Shown: positions 32,844 through 43,239, counted from the first letter of the stretch. The stretch: 64,000 bases of DNA from Bacteroidetes bacterium UBA6183 (GCA_002422865.1 DITN01000087.1:1-64000); one strand, 5' to 3'. Notes: generated by a model from the letters alone, not told the origin. Program-made: numbers and translations.

Positions 32844-34931
32844 ATGTTAACTGAATACCCGTGGTGGTTAGGTATAATTGGCGCTTTGCTTGCATTTGTT
32901 GCAACTTGGTTTTTATACCGCAATAATCCTATTGGCGTTGAAGGAAAAAGAGCTAAACAACTTTTGTGGTTACTACATGCACTTAGGTTTTCGGTTTTAT
33001 TTGTTTTGATGATATTGTTGTTGGGACCTTTAGTAAAATTAATTACTACCCAAACCCAAAAACCTGTTGTAATTTTTGCGGTTGACAATTCGCAATCTGT
33101 TACATTGGGCAATGATAGTACACAACTTAAACAGGCATTAAACAAACAGTTTGAACTTTTACAAAATGAGTTGGGCAATGATTATGATGTGGTTCCTTAC
33201 TTAGTAGGTAAAGAAAGCAAACAAGCATCTTCGCTTGATTTTAAAGATAAAGAAACCAACCTCAATCAACTTTTCATCACACTAAAAAACACTTACGATG
33301 GTGCTAATTTAGGTGCCGTTGTTTTGGCAAGTGATGGTTTATACAACAAAGGAGAAAGCCCTTTGCAAACGGCCAGCGAACTTAAAGCACCTATATTTAC
33401 CATTGGTTTGGGCGATACGGTACAACGCAAAGACGTACTGATAAAAAATGTCCGCACCAATCAATTGGTTTTTAAGGGCAACAGTTTCCCGTTACAAATT
33501 GATGTGGCCGCCTTTGCAGCTGCAGGACAATCAACCCAAATTACAGTTACACAAAATGGTAAACCAACCTACAAGCAACAACTTGTATTAAGCAATAATT
33601 ATTTCAATACCCTATCAACCAACCTAACGGCAAACGAGTTCGGCACACAACATTTAATTATTGAAGCAAGTACTGTTACCAATGAAGTAAGTGTGGTAAA
33701 CAACCGCATGGATGTGTTTATTAATGTAATTGATGGTAAACAAAAAATTGCACTCTTGGCTTACACGCCTCATCCGGATATTGCTGCAATTGAAAAAACA
33801 TTAAGCCAACAAGAAAATTACAGCACCAATACTTTTATTGTTTCGCAGCAACAAACACCAAATAATTTAGAACAGTACAGTTTAATAATTGCTCACCAAC
33901 TTCCCGGTTTAAACGGAGAAGGAGCTGTGTTACTAAAACAGTTAAAAGATAAAAACATTCCTATTTTATATGTGCTAGGAGCTCAAACCAATACTGGCTA
34001 TTTAAACCAACTAGAACCTACTTTACAAGTTGGTGGAGCACGTGTGGGCAACATGAATGAAGTTACGCCTATTTATAACAATAACTTCAGTTTATTTACT
34101 TTAAGCAACGAAGAACAAGAGCACATTAAAAAGTTCCCACCGGTAATGTCGCCTTTTGGCAACTATAAAATTAATGGTGAAGTGGAGGTGTTGTTTAAGC
34201 AACAAATCGGGTACGTAAAAACTGAATATCCGTTGGCATTTTTTGCTAAAGGAAGCAACAATAAAAGTGGTTTCTTTTGTGCCGAAGGCTTCTGGAAATG
34301 GCGCATGTACGACTTTGGTATCAGTCAACAAAAAACCACATCAACCATTTTGGGCGGTATGGTGCAATACCTAACCAGCAAAAAAGACCAAAGCAGGTTT
34401 AGGGTAAACACCAAAAAAGAAATTGACGAAAACGAGTCGGTGGTGTTTGATGCCGAGTTATACAACGAGAGTTACCAATTAATTAATACACCGGAAGTAA
34501 ATATGTTGGTAACAAACAGTAGGGGTAAAAACTATACTTTTACGTTTAACAAAACGGGCAACGCTTACACACTTGATGCCGGTTTATTACCGGCCGGAAC
34601 ATACAGCTACGAGGCTGCTACAACCGTTGGCACGCAAACCCAAAAAGCAAAAGGACAATTTATTGTAAAACCATTGCAGGTTGAGTTCGCTCAAACCACC
34701 GCAAACCATCAATTGTTAAACGAATTGGCCACACAACAAGGTGGTGCAATGTATCACCTGAACAATATGGGTAAAATGGCTGATACCATTAAAAAGAACG
34801 AAAGCATAAAGCCCATTATTTATCAAAACCAAGATATAAAAAGCTGGATTGACTTAAAATGGATTTTTGTTTTGTTCATGTTGATGTTAACCACAGAGTG
34901 GTTTGTGAGGAAATGGAATGGGAGTATATAA
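32844..34931 (+). CDS. VWA-like membrane protein
   Basis: A 695-residue membrane protein. Two N-terminal membrane segments (about 5-23 and 42-68) precede a von Willebrand A-like domain whose first metal-site motif is replaced by VIFAVDNSQSVTLGNDS near residue 75. A long extracytoplasmic beta-rich part follows, and a final membrane segment (IDLKWIFVLFMLMLTTEWFV) ends the protein. The layout resembles BatA/BatB-like proteins that in other genomes work with MoxR, but the moxR here is at 12265, about 20 kb away. The substrate is unknown. Confidence 0.78.
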   Translation: MLTEYPWWLGIIGALLAFVATWFLYRNNPIGVEGKRAKQLLWLLHALRFSVLFVLMILLLGPLVKLITTQTQKPVVIFAVDNSQSVTLGNDSTQLKQALNKQFELLQNELGNDYDVVPYLVGKESKQASSLDFKDKETNLNQLFITLKNTYDGANLGAVVLASDGLYNKGESPLQTASELKAPIFTIGLGDTVQRKDVLIKNVRTNQLVFKGNSFPLQIDVAAFAAAGQSTQITVTQNGKPTYKQQLVLSNNYFNTLSTNLTANEFGTQHLIIEASTVTNEVSVVNNRMDVFINVIDGKQKIALLAYTPHPDIAAIEKTLSQQENYSTNTFIVSQQQTPNNLEQYSLIIAHQLPGLNGEGAVLLKQLKDKNIPILYVLGAQTNTGYLNQLEPTLQVGGARVGNMNEVTPIYNNNFSLFTLSNEEQEHIKKFPPVMSPFGNYKINGEVEVLFKQQIGYVKTEYPLAFFAKGSNNKSGFFCAEGFWKWRMYDFGISQQKTTSTILGGMVQYLTSKKDQSRFRVNTKKEIDENESVVFDAELYNESYQLINTPEVNMLVTNSRGKNYTFTFNKTGNAYTLDAGLLPAGTYSYEAATTVGTQTQKAKGQFIVKPLQVEFAQTTANHQLLNELATQQGGAMYHLNNMGKMADTIKKNESIKPIIYQNQDIKSWIDLKWIFVLFMLMLTTEWFVRKWNGSI

Positions 34932-34956
34932 AAACCATCACGGTGGTTTTATTTTA
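34932..34956 (+). terminator. Terminator of the VWA-like gene
   Basis: AAAACCA-tcacgg-TGGTTTTATTTT immediately after the stop codon. Confidence 0.75.
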
Positions 34957-35120
34957 CTGACTTCACCAATAAACACTAAATCTGTTGGGTATCACAAAAG
35001 TTTAACTTTATCTCTTTTCGTTTAAGAAAGTCTTAACTCATAGATGTTAAGTTAAATCAACCATACATGATTCATAGCAAATTCATTAAACATTCAACGA
35101 GTTTGAATGATAGAAAATGT

Positions 35121-35306
35121 TTGAATGACTCTGCACGGCACATGAGATTTTTGCGTAACAAGTAAGTGCAGTTGTATTTACGTTGGGCTTAGTAAGCAAT
35201 TCCCGGAGCTTCGTTCGGGATGTGCCACCGGAAATGAAGCGCAGCGAAATGGCTTGGATTGCGCGGAATACAACAAGCGTAACTTGTAGCAAAAAAATCA
35301 TAAGCC
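35121..35306. repeat. Modular palindromic repeat (family II), copy 4
   Basis: It begins TTGAATGACTCTGCACGGC; the core runs 35137-35306 with arms GGCACATGA and TCATAAGCC. It is closest to copy 3 at 9355, about 26 kb away. It carries an insertion around 35205-35223 (CCCGGAGCTTCGTTCGGGA) in the inner stem that copy 3 lacks. The preceding stretch 34957-35120 is A+T-rich with nothing recognised. Confidence 0.8.
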
Positions 35307-35318
35307 TTGAATTTTTTG

Positions 35319-35420
35319 GATACTTTTTGTTTCAAGACAACTGCGCAGCAATCAATGAGGCAAAAAAACAATAAATAACAACGAGTTAAAAAGTATCGCG
35401 GGTTTGGGGTGCAACCACAA
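35319..35420. repeat. Hairpin modules B and C downstream of family II copy 4
   Basis: Module B is GATACTTTTT (35319-35328) / AAAAAGTATC (35388-35397), and module C is TTTGGGGTGCAACC near 35403, closing imperfectly. The order and much of the sequence match 9526-9626. Confidence 0.7.
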
Positions 35421-35503
35421 GAAACCAAGTAGAAACACATAGTGCTAAATTAGCATCACGCTTACTCAAGTCATTGTATTTATAAAAATATAACCCTTAC
35501 TTT

Positions 35504-35911
35504 GTGTTGATATTGAAAGCAGCTAAATACATATTACTTTTTGTACTTACTACAAGTATTACCCTACCCGATGCAATTATGCACCAGGTTTTAAGGTTAC
35601 CTGCATTGGCTGCACATTACTATCATCATTTAACTGAGCACGAATCTATTGGTGTGATTGCATTTATAGAATTGCATTACGGTAATACCGAACACATGCA
35701 AACCGATGCGCATGAGCACGAAAATTTACCGGGCACACAAAAACAACAGCACTGCCAACATGCACAAGTTATTCCTGTTGCAGTAACTGCTTTTGGCATA
35801 GATATTCAACACCCCGAGTTTAATGCTAAAGCTGAGCTTTTTGCTGTTATTAATGAACATGTGCCAAGCAACAATGCCGCATCAATATGGCAACCACCTA
35901 AACTTGCTTAA
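35504..35911 (+). CDS. Small His-rich exported protein ahead of the efflux operon
   Basis: A 135-residue protein that begins with a GTG at 35504 (TTG codons at 35507 and 35513 are alternatives; no ATG fits). The hydrophobic start AAKYILLFVLTTSITLP looks like a signal sequence. The body is rich in histidine (HYYHHLTEHE, HMQTDAHEHE, QQHCQHAQ), consistent with periplasmic metal binding. It lies 73 bases upstream of the CusA-like gene on the same strand. A metal-carrier or sensing role is inferred, not shown. Confidence 0.7.
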   Translation: MLILKAAKYILLFVLTTSITLPDAIMHQVLRLPALAAHYYHHLTEHESIGVIAFIELHYGNTEHMQTDAHEHENLPGTQKQQHCQHAQVIPVAVTAFGIDIQHPEFNAKAELFAVINEHVPSNNAASIWQPPKLA

Positions 35912-35984
35912 TTAGGTCTTATTTCTTCGCGACAATCCTCGCGCATTATTTTCTTATTCAAATTATTTTATTCATAGTAAAACT

Positions 35985-38900
35985 ATGTTAGAAGCCATTA
36001 TCCGGTTTAGTGTTCGGAATAAATTTATTGTAGGCTTATTTACGCTTACATTAGTTATTTGGGGTATTTACTCATTGAGTAAATTACCTATTGATGCAGT
36101 ACCCGACATCACCAACAATCAAGTACAAATATTAACAGTAGCACCAAGCAGTGGTGCTGAAGACATTGAACGTTTCGTAACGTTTCCGGTTGAACAAACC
36201 ATGGCTACCATTCCCGGTATACATGAAATACGTTCCTTCTCCAGATTTGGTTTGTCGGTTGTAACCATTGTGTTTGATGATGACGTTGATGTGTATTGGG
36301 CACGCCAACAGGTAAACGAACGCCTTGGCATGGCCAAAGAACAAATTCCTACAGGAATGGGCAGTCCGGAACTTGCACCACTTACAACAGGTTTAGGAGA
36401 GATCTTTCAGTATGTTATTCATACCAAACCCGGCTACGAAAAAAAATACGATGCCATGCAATTGCGCACCATACAAGATTGGATTGTACGCAGGCAATTA
36501 TTAGGCACAAAAGGTGTAGCAGATGTAAGTAGTTTTGGTGGCAAACTCAAACAATATGAAATAGCCATTCAAACAGAAAAACTGAGGAGCTTAAATATTA
36601 GTATTAACGAGGTTTACCAAGCACTTCAAACCAATAACCAAAATACCGGTGGCGCTTACATCGATAAAAAACCTAATGCCTATTTTATACGTACCGAAGG
36701 TTTAATTACTAGCAAGGAAGACATTGAAAACATTGTAGTAAAAAACACCTCAAACGGTATTCCTATTTTAATAAAAAATATTGGCGAAGTAAAATTAGGA
36801 TCGGCTATTCGATATGGTGCGATGACGCGCAACAATCAGGGTGAAGTGGTTGGTGCAGTGGTAATGATGCTGAAAGGAGAAAACTCCTCTCAGGTTATTA
36901 AAAACGTAAAAGAGCGTATTGCACAAATAGAAAAAACCTTACCGGAAGGTGTTGTTATTGAACCCTTTTTAGACAGAACCAAATTGGTAAACAATGCCAT
37001 TGGTACAGTAAGTAAAAACCTATTAGAAGGCGCGCTGATTGTAATTTTTGTTTTGGTGTTGATGCTTGGTAATTTCAGGGCAGGGTTGGTTGTGGCATCT
37101 GTAATTCCATTGGCCATGTTGTTTGCCGTGTCTATGATGAATTTATTTGGTGTATCGGGTAACTTAATGAGTTTGGGTGCAATTGATTTTGGTTTGATTG
37201 TAGACGGGGCTGTAATTATTGTTGAATCAACTTTACATTATTTAGGGCTTAGAAAAAGAACAACAACACTTACCCAACAACACATGAATAGTGAGGTTGA
37301 ACACTCCGCGTCAAAAATTATGAAGAGTGCCATCTTTGGGCAAATAATCATTTTAATAGTTTACATCCCAATTTTGGCATTGGTTGGCATTGAAGGTAAA
37401 ATGTTTAGACCCATGGCGCAAACCGTAAGTTTTGCCATTATTGGTGCGGCAATTTTATCGCTTACTTATGTTCCTATGATGAGTGCTTTGGTGTTGAGTA
37501 AAAAAGTAAGTCATGTGCCAACTTTCTCCGATAAAATGATTGCCAAACTTCAGGTAATATACCATGATGTTTTCGTTTGGGTAATTCGTAAACAAGCCGT
37601 AGTGTTAAGTACAATCGTAATAATTTTTGTAGGCAGTATTGCTTTATTTATGACCTTAGGTGGTGAGTTTATTCCGCAATTAGATGAAGGTGATTTTGCG
37701 GTTGAAACCCGCATTATGACAGGAAGTAGTTTGAGTGAAACGGTAGATGCCGCACAAAAATCTGCGCGAGTGTTGCTAGATAATTTCCCTGAAGTAAAAG
37801 AAGTAGTTGGTAAAATTGGTTCATCAGAAATTCCAACAGACCCCATGCCTGTAGAGGCTTGTGATTTGATGGTAATTTTAAAAGAAAAGGATGAGTGGAC
37901 TTCAGCCGAAACTCGAGAAGAGTTGGCTGAAAAGATGCAACATAAACTGGAAGAAAATATGGTTGGTGTGAGTTATGGTTTTCAGCAGCCCATACAAATG
38001 CGTTTTAACGAGTTAATGACCGGAGCAAGACAAGATGTGGTGGTGAAAATTTATGGTGAAGACTTGAATCAACTTGCACACTACGCAAAACTTGTTGGTG
38101 CCATTGCACAAAAAACCGAAGGTGCTTCTGATGTGTATGTTGAACAAGTTGGCGGTTTACCTCAGGTAGTAGTGAATTATTACCGCGATAAAATTGCCTT
38201 GTTTGGATTGAATATTAGTGATGTAAACATGGCCATACGTGCAGGTTTTGCAGGAGAAAGCGCAGGTTTGGTATTTGAAAACGAAAAACGTTTTGACATG
38301 GTGGTTAGGCTTGATGCCAGTAATAGAACCGATATTGAAGATGTAAGAAATTTATTTGTTACCACACCAAAAGGAGATCAAATTCCGATTAGGCAATTGG
38401 CTGATGTGCAACTAAAAGTTGGACCAAATCAAATACAACGCGATGATGCCAAGCGCAGAATTGTAGTGGGCTTTAATGTACGCAACAGCGATATTCAAAC
38501 TGTAGTTGATAATCTTAAAAAATCGATTGATAAAGAAATTAAGTTTGAGCCCGGTTACTACACCACTTATGGTGGTGCATTTAAAAACCTGGAAGATGCC
38601 CGTAACCGCTTAGCGGTAGCCGTTCCTATCGCCTTGTTATTAATTTTTATGTTGTTGTTTTTCACCTTCCACTCGTTTAAACAAGCGGCATTAATATTTA
38701 CTGCTATACCTTTAAGTACCATTGGTGGTATTGTAGCATTATGGATGCGCGATATGCCATTTAGTATATCGGCAGGTATTGGTTTTATTGCCTTGTTTGG
38801 TGTAGCGGTATTAAATGGTATTGTGTTAATTGGCGAGTTTAATCACCTTAAATTAAACGAAACCAAAAATCCATTGGAGATTATTATTCGTGGTGCATCA

Positions 38901-40349
38901 AGCAGGTTACGCCCTGTGCTTATGACAGCATTAGTTGCTTCATTAGGATTTTTACCCATGGCACTATCGCACGGTAGCGGTGCTGAGGTGCAAAAACCAT
39001 TGGCAACAGTAGTAATTGGAGGATTGGTATCGGCCACGTTTTTAACCTTATTTATTTTACCGGTATTGTATTTATTGTTTGAAAAAAGAGCCTACTTAAA
39101 AAGCAAAAAAGTAACATTGGTGTTACCGTTAATATTTTTATTGGGGTTGAATGCTATTGCACAAACAAACCAAAACTTAAGCATGCAAGAGGCAGTACAA
39201 CAAGCCTTGAGTAATAATGCGGGTATAGCAGCTAATCAAACCAACATTAACTACCAAAAGGTAATTAAACGTACCGCAACCGAATTGCCTAAAACAGATT
39301 TTACATACATGCAGGGGCAATACAACAGCTTTTATAAAAACGATAATAACCTTACCGTTACACAAAGCATTCCGTTTCCTACCTTGTTTGTTGCGCAACA
39401 AAAATTAGGCAACAACCTAATAAAGGCTGGAGAATTGCAACTACAGCATGTAAAAAACAATTTGGCATTAGAGGTAAAACAAACCTACACACAGCTGCAG
39501 TATTTGTATGCGCAACAAACTCTGTTACAAAAAACCGATAGCATTTATCGAAACTTTGCACGTGCTGCTTTATTAAGGTATGATGCAGGGGAAGCAACTT
39601 TGCTCGAAAAATCTACTGCGCAAATGCATTTAATGGAGGCACAAAATCAGCTTAACCAAAACAAGTTGGAGGTTGATGCTACCTTGTTTCAATTGATGGC
39701 ATTATTAAATTCAAGTAACACCATTACATTAAAAGAAAACGAACTACAACCGGTGTTACCACAACTCAATATTGATTCAACCCAAATAAAAAACAACGCG
39801 ATGTTGGCTTACATGCAACAGCAAATAAATATAGCCCAACAACAAAAAAATGTAGAGTTAAATAAAACCTTACCCGATTTAAAGGTGGGTTATTTTAACC
39901 AAACACTTATTGGTTCGGTAAACTATGCCGATGCAAGTATTGCCGGTTCCGGCACACGTTTTCAAGGATTTTTATTGGGTGTAAATATTCCGCTTTGGTA
40001 TTTCCCAAATGCATCCAAGATAAGGGCGGCTAACTTACAATCGCGCATTTCACAGCAGTATTACCAACAGTACGAAATTAGTTTAAACAACGAACACAAA
40101 ACAGCAATTGCTGAATACAAACGTGCCAAAAACAATTTAGATTATTACATCAACAGTGCTTTACCAAATGCAGAGCTGGTGCTTAATCAGGCACAAAAAT
40201 CATACAAGCAAGGCGATATTAGTTACACCGAATATTTAAATGCCATACGCAACGCAACTTTAATTAAACAAGATTATTGGCTTGCCGTTAAAAACCATAA
40301 CAACTCCATATTTAAACTCCAGTTTTTGGCCGGAATTAATGAAAAATAA
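35985..40349 (+). CDS. CusA/CzcA family heavy-metal RND pump fused to a TolC-like domain
   Basis: A 1454-residue fusion. Residues about 1-1035 form a complete RND pump: N-terminal IRFSVRNKFIVGLFTLTLVIWGIYS, the FGRPIEQTMATIPGI-like motif FVTFPVEQTMATIPGI, charged membrane motif GAIDFGLIVDGAVIIVES, and a final membrane block ending YLLFEKRAYL. After a hydrophobic, signal-like stretch (about 1040-1062), residues 1065-1454 are a TolC/CzcC-type outer-membrane factor with long helices. Metal efflux of the CusA/CzcA kind, driven by protons, is likely, with copper, silver, zinc or cobalt as candidates. Fusions of this type are known in Bacteroidota. Confidence 0.93.
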   Translation: MLEAIIRFSVRNKFIVGLFTLTLVIWGIYSLSKLPIDAVPDITNNQVQILTVAPSSGAEDIERFVTFPVEQTMATIPGIHEIRSFSRFGLSVVTIVFDDDVDVYWARQQVNERLGMAKEQIPTGMGSPELAPLTTGLGEIFQYVIHTKPGYEKKYDAMQLRTIQDWIVRRQLLGTKGVADVSSFGGKLKQYEIAIQTEKLRSLNISINEVYQALQTNNQNTGGAYIDKKPNAYFIRTEGLITSKEDIENIVVKNTSNGIPILIKNIGEVKLGSAIRYGAMTRNNQGEVVGAVVMMLKGENSSQVIKNVKERIAQIEKTLPEGVVIEPFLDRTKLVNNAIGTVSKNLLEGALIVIFVLVLMLGNFRAGLVVASVIPLAMLFAVSMMNLFGVSGNLMSLGAIDFGLIVDGAVIIVESTLHYLGLRKRTTTLTQQHMNSEVEHSASKIMKSAIFGQIIILIVYIPILALVGIEGKMFRPMAQTVSFAIIGAAILSLTYVPMMSALVLSKKVSHVPTFSDKMIAKLQVIYHDVFVWVIRKQAVVLSTIVIIFVGSIALFMTLGGEFIPQLDEGDFAVETRIMTGSSLSETVDAAQKSARVLLDNFPEVKEVVGKIGSSEIPTDPMPVEACDLMVILKEKDEWTSAETREELAEKMQHKLEENMVGVSYGFQQPIQMRFNELMTGARQDVVVKIYGEDLNQLAHYAKLVGAIAQKTEGASDVYVEQVGGLPQVVVNYYRDKIALFGLNISDVNMAIRAGFAGESAGLVFENEKRFDMVVRLDASNRTDIEDVRNLFVTTPKGDQIPIRQLADVQLKVGPNQIQRDDAKRRIVVGFNVRNSDIQTVVDNLKKSIDKEIKFEPGYYTTYGGAFKNLEDARNRLAVAVPIALLLIFMLLFFTFHSFKQAALIFTAIPLSTIGGIVALWMRDMPFSISAGIGFIALFGVAVLNGIVLIGEFNHLKLNETKNPLEIIIRGASSRLRPVLMTALVASLGFLPMALSHGSGAEVQKPLATVVIGGLVSATFLTLFILPVLYLLFEKRAYLKSKKVTLVLPLIFLLGLNAIAQTNQNLSMQEAVQQALSNNAGIAANQTNINYQKVIKRTATELPKTDFTYMQGQYNSFYKNDNNLTVTQSIPFPTLFVAQQKLGNNLIKAGELQLQHVKNNLALEVKQTYTQLQYLYAQQTLLQKTDSIYRNFARAALLRYDAGEATLLEKSTAQMHLMEAQNQLNQNKLEVDATLFQLMALLNSSNTITLKENELQPVLPQLNIDSTQIKNNAMLAYMQQQINIAQQQKNVELNKTLPDLKVGYFNQTLIGSVNYADASIAGSGTRFQGFLLGVNIPLWYFPNASKIRAANLQSRISQQYYQQYEISLNNEHKTAIAEYKRAKNNLDYYINSALPNAELVLNQAQKSYKQGDISYTEYLNAIRNATLIKQDYWLAVKNHNNSIFKLQFLAGINEK

Positions 40350-40353
40350 CATC

Positions 40354-41511
40354 ATGAAAAATTTAAAATATAAGATCATACTTATAGCCGCAACTGTTTT
40401 ATTGGGCGTGGCTTGTGGTAATAAAAATCAACCCGAAGTTGCCGAGATAACTACTGATAGCACCTCAAAAGAAATCATTGTTTTATCATCAACCCAGTTT
40501 AACAATGCGGGAATTGTTCTAGCAAAACCTATTAGCCAAAACATCAACCAAAAAATAAAAGCAAATGGTAAACTAGATGTGCCACCACAAAATTTGGTAA
40601 GTGTATCTGCGCCTTACGGTGGTTTCCTAAAAAGCACAACCTTGTTACAAGGTATGCATGTGCATAAAGGCGAGGTAATTGCACAAATGGAACACCCTGA
40701 TTACATTCAGTTACAGCAAGATTATTTAGAGAATAAAAGCACACTTACTTATTTAAAAAACGAACTCGATAGGCAACAAGAATTGGCTAAAGAAGAAGTA
40801 AACAGCAAAAAAACATTACAAAAAGCCAAAACAGATTTTGAGGTAATGCAAGCCCGCGTTAATGGTTTGCGCGCCAAATTAGAGTTAATAAATATTGACG
40901 TAGTTAAACTAGAGAAAGGTACCATGCAAAAAGTGGTTGCATTAACATCGCCCATCAACGGTTATGTAACCAAGGTAAATGTAAACATTGGTGCGTTTGT
41001 AACAGCCAATACCGTTCTGTTTGAAATTGTAGATACCGAACATTTACATGCAGAAATTAGTGTGTTTGAAAAAGACATACACCACATAAAAATTGGTCAG
41101 AAAGTAGCATTTACTTTGGCCAATGAAAACCAAGAACGTTTTGCTAAGGTACATTTAATTGGCAGGGAGATTAGTGACGACCGAACTGTTCGTGTGCATT
41201 GTCATTTAAACCAAGAAGACAAAGACCTGTTACCGGGTATGTATTTAACGGCTTATATTGATGTAAAAGCCAGTACTAACAATACTTTACCCAGCAATGC
41301 CTTTGTTGATTTTGAGGGTAAATCGTATGTGTTTTTGTTGAGTAAAAAACTAAACGACAGTTATACTTTTGCCCGTATTGAGGTAGAGAAACTTGGCGAA
41401 GAAAATGGATTTACAGCCTTTACATCAACCCAGGAATTAAACAATAAAGACATTGTTACCGAAGGGGCATATAAGTTGCTTTCGGCTATGCAAGGTGGCG
41501 AGGAAGAATAG
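40354..41511 (+). CDS. RND efflux periplasmic adaptor lipoprotein
   Basis: A 385-residue membrane-fusion protein (CusB/CzcB type). I start at the ATG at 40354, 4 bases after the pump stop; an earlier ATG at 40339 overlaps that gene. A lipobox (LLGVACGN) makes it a lipoprotein. Then come a barrel/lipoyl half (VSVSAPYGGFLKSTTLLQGMHVHKG), a coiled-coil hairpin (about 110-180), the second lipoyl half (LTSPINGYVTKVNVNIGAFV) and a beta-barrel domain. It links the inner-membrane pump to the TolC-like part. Confidence 0.93.
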   Translation: MKNLKYKIILIAATVLLGVACGNKNQPEVAEITTDSTSKEIIVLSSTQFNNAGIVLAKPISQNINQKIKANGKLDVPPQNLVSVSAPYGGFLKSTTLLQGMHVHKGEVIAQMEHPDYIQLQQDYLENKSTLTYLKNELDRQQELAKEEVNSKKTLQKAKTDFEVMQARVNGLRAKLELINIDVVKLEKGTMQKVVALTSPINGYVTKVNVNIGAFVTANTVLFEIVDTEHLHAEISVFEKDIHHIKIGQKVAFTLANENQERFAKVHLIGREISDDRTVRVHCHLNQEDKDLLPGMYLTAYIDVKASTNNTLPSNAFVDFEGKSYVFLLSKKLNDSYTFARIEVEKLGEENGFTAFTSTQELNNKDIVTEGAYKLLSAMQGGEEE

Positions 41512-41532
41512 ATAAATAAAAAAGACCGCGCG

Positions 41533-43239
41533 TTAACTTCTAAACAAAATGTCTTTGATGTTGAGTTGGAGGTTAACGTGCCCGTTAAAATGGTTTTCTT
41601 CTACAGTGTAACAAATATCAAACGATATACCTTGAGATACTTTGTCGTAATGCTCGCCTAAACCAAATGCAATGGCCTTAAAAATACGTCCGCCATCTTC
41701 TTGGGTGATGCTCATTTTTAAGTGATTGTTTCCAACGATCATTACATCGCCAACTTCCCAAACATTTTTGCTCATAAACACCGGGTTTTGATTGCCCGGA
41801 CCAAATGGTGAAAACTGCTTTAGCACATTAAAAAACTTTGGAGATATGGAACGAAGCGGAATTTCAGCATCGTACTCAATCTCTGGGGTTAAGCTGCGCT
41901 CTTCAATGTTTGATGAAACAATGCGTTCAAACTTTTCGGCAAATGGTTTTACGTTTTCAAGTTTTAACGTTAAGCCGGCTGCGTGTGTATGACCACCATA
42001 TTGTTCCAATAAATCACTGCACTCTTCGATGGCGCTGTATAAATCAAAACCTTCGACCGAACGCGCACTACCTGTGGCAAGTCCGTTGCTTTCGGTTAAA
42101 ATGATGGTTGGGCGATAAAATTTTTCTATTAAACGTGAAGCCACAATACCAATAACACCTTTGTGCCATGCGTTGTTAAACAATACCGTTGATTTGCGGT
42201 CGGCAAATTTTTCGTCATGTTTAATCATTTCAAAAGCCTGCAAGGTAATATCGCTATCAAATAGCCTTCGTTCGGTATTGTGCTGATTAACCAATTCTGC
42301 AATTTCTTTTGCAGTGGCATAATCGTTTGATGTCATCAATCGAACCGAATCTTTTGCATCAGCAATACGCCCTGCTGCATTAATACGCGGACCAATAAAA
42401 AACACCACATCACTCACACTGTATTCCGGTTTAACAGCGTATGTATCTAATAAAGCACTTAAGCCTTTATTAGGGTTTGATTTTAATTTACGCAAACCAT
42501 GGTGCACCAATATGCGATTTTCGTCTAAAATAGGAACTAAATCGGCCGAAATACTGATGGCCACTAAATCTATGTATTGTTCAACCTCAGTAAAGGGAAT
42601 ATTGTGTTTAACCGCGTATGCTTGTATCAATTTAAAACCAATACCACAGCCCGAAAGTTCTTTAAACGGATACGGGCAATTTGATTGTTTTGGGTTTAAT
42701 ATAGCTACCGCATCAGGAATAACATCACCGGGTAAATGGTGATCACAAATAATAAAATCAACGCCTTTTTGTTTGGCATAAGCCACGCGTTCTACCGATT
42801 TTATACCACAATCTAATGCAATAATTAATGAGAAGTTATTTTCTGAGGCCCAATCGATACCTTTTACTGAAATTCCATAACCTTCAATGTATCTGTCCGG
42901 AATATAGAAATCTACATGGGGATAACGCGCCATTAAAAAAGCGTAAACAATAGCAACAGAAGTTGTTCCGTCTACATCATAATCGCCATAAATCAAAATT
43001 TTCTCGTTGGCGGCTATGGCTTGTTCAATCCTGGTAATGGCTTTATCCATACCAAGCATAATAAATGGGTCGTGTAAATCTGCGTATTGTGGGCGGAAAA
43101 ACTTTTTAGCAGCCTCAAAAGTAACTATACCCCTTTGGGCCAAAACACCTGAAAGCGTTTTGTTTACGTTGATAGCCGATGAAAGGTTTTCAACGATATC
43201 TTTTGAGGGTTCTTCTTTTGGTAGCCAGCGTTTAGTCAT
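41533..43239 (-). CDS. recJ: Single-stranded-DNA-specific exonuclease RecJ
   Basis: A 568-residue 5'-3' ssDNA exonuclease for recombination and repair. The DHH domain has YGDYDVDGTTSVAIVYAF, ALDCGIKSVE and FIICDHHLPGD, which carry the metal ligands. The DHHA1 domain has GGHTHAAGLTL, and a C-terminal OB-like RecJ domain follows. Length fits the family. It is convergent with the efflux operon with only 21 bases between. The region ahead of its start holds a TAAATTCGCACC -7-like element (43247-43258, minus strand). Confidence 0.95.
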   Translation of the reverse strand: MTKRWLPKEEPSKDIVENLSSAINVNKTLSGVLAQRGIVTFEAAKKFFRPQYADLHDPFIMLGMDKAITRIEQAIAANEKILIYGDYDVDGTTSVAIVYAFLMARYPHVDFYIPDRYIEGYGISVKGIDWASENNFSLIIALDCGIKSVERVAYAKQKGVDFIICDHHLPGDVIPDAVAILNPKQSNCPYPFKELSGCGIGFKLIQAYAVKHNIPFTEVEQYIDLVAISISADLVPILDENRILVHHGLRKLKSNPNKGLSALLDTYAVKPEYSVSDVVFFIGPRINAAGRIADAKDSVRLMTSNDYATAKEIAELVNQHNTERRLFDSDITLQAFEMIKHDEKFADRKSTVLFNNAWHKGVIGIVASRLIEKFYRPTIILTESNGLATGSARSVEGFDLYSAIEECSDLLEQYGGHTHAAGLTLKLENVKPFAEKFERIVSSNIEERSLTPEIEYDAEIPLRSISPKFFNVLKQFSPFGPGNQNPVFMSKNVWEVGDVMIVGNNHLKMSITQEDGGRIFKAIAFGLGEHYDKVSQGISFDICYTVEENHFNGHVNLQLNIKDILFRS

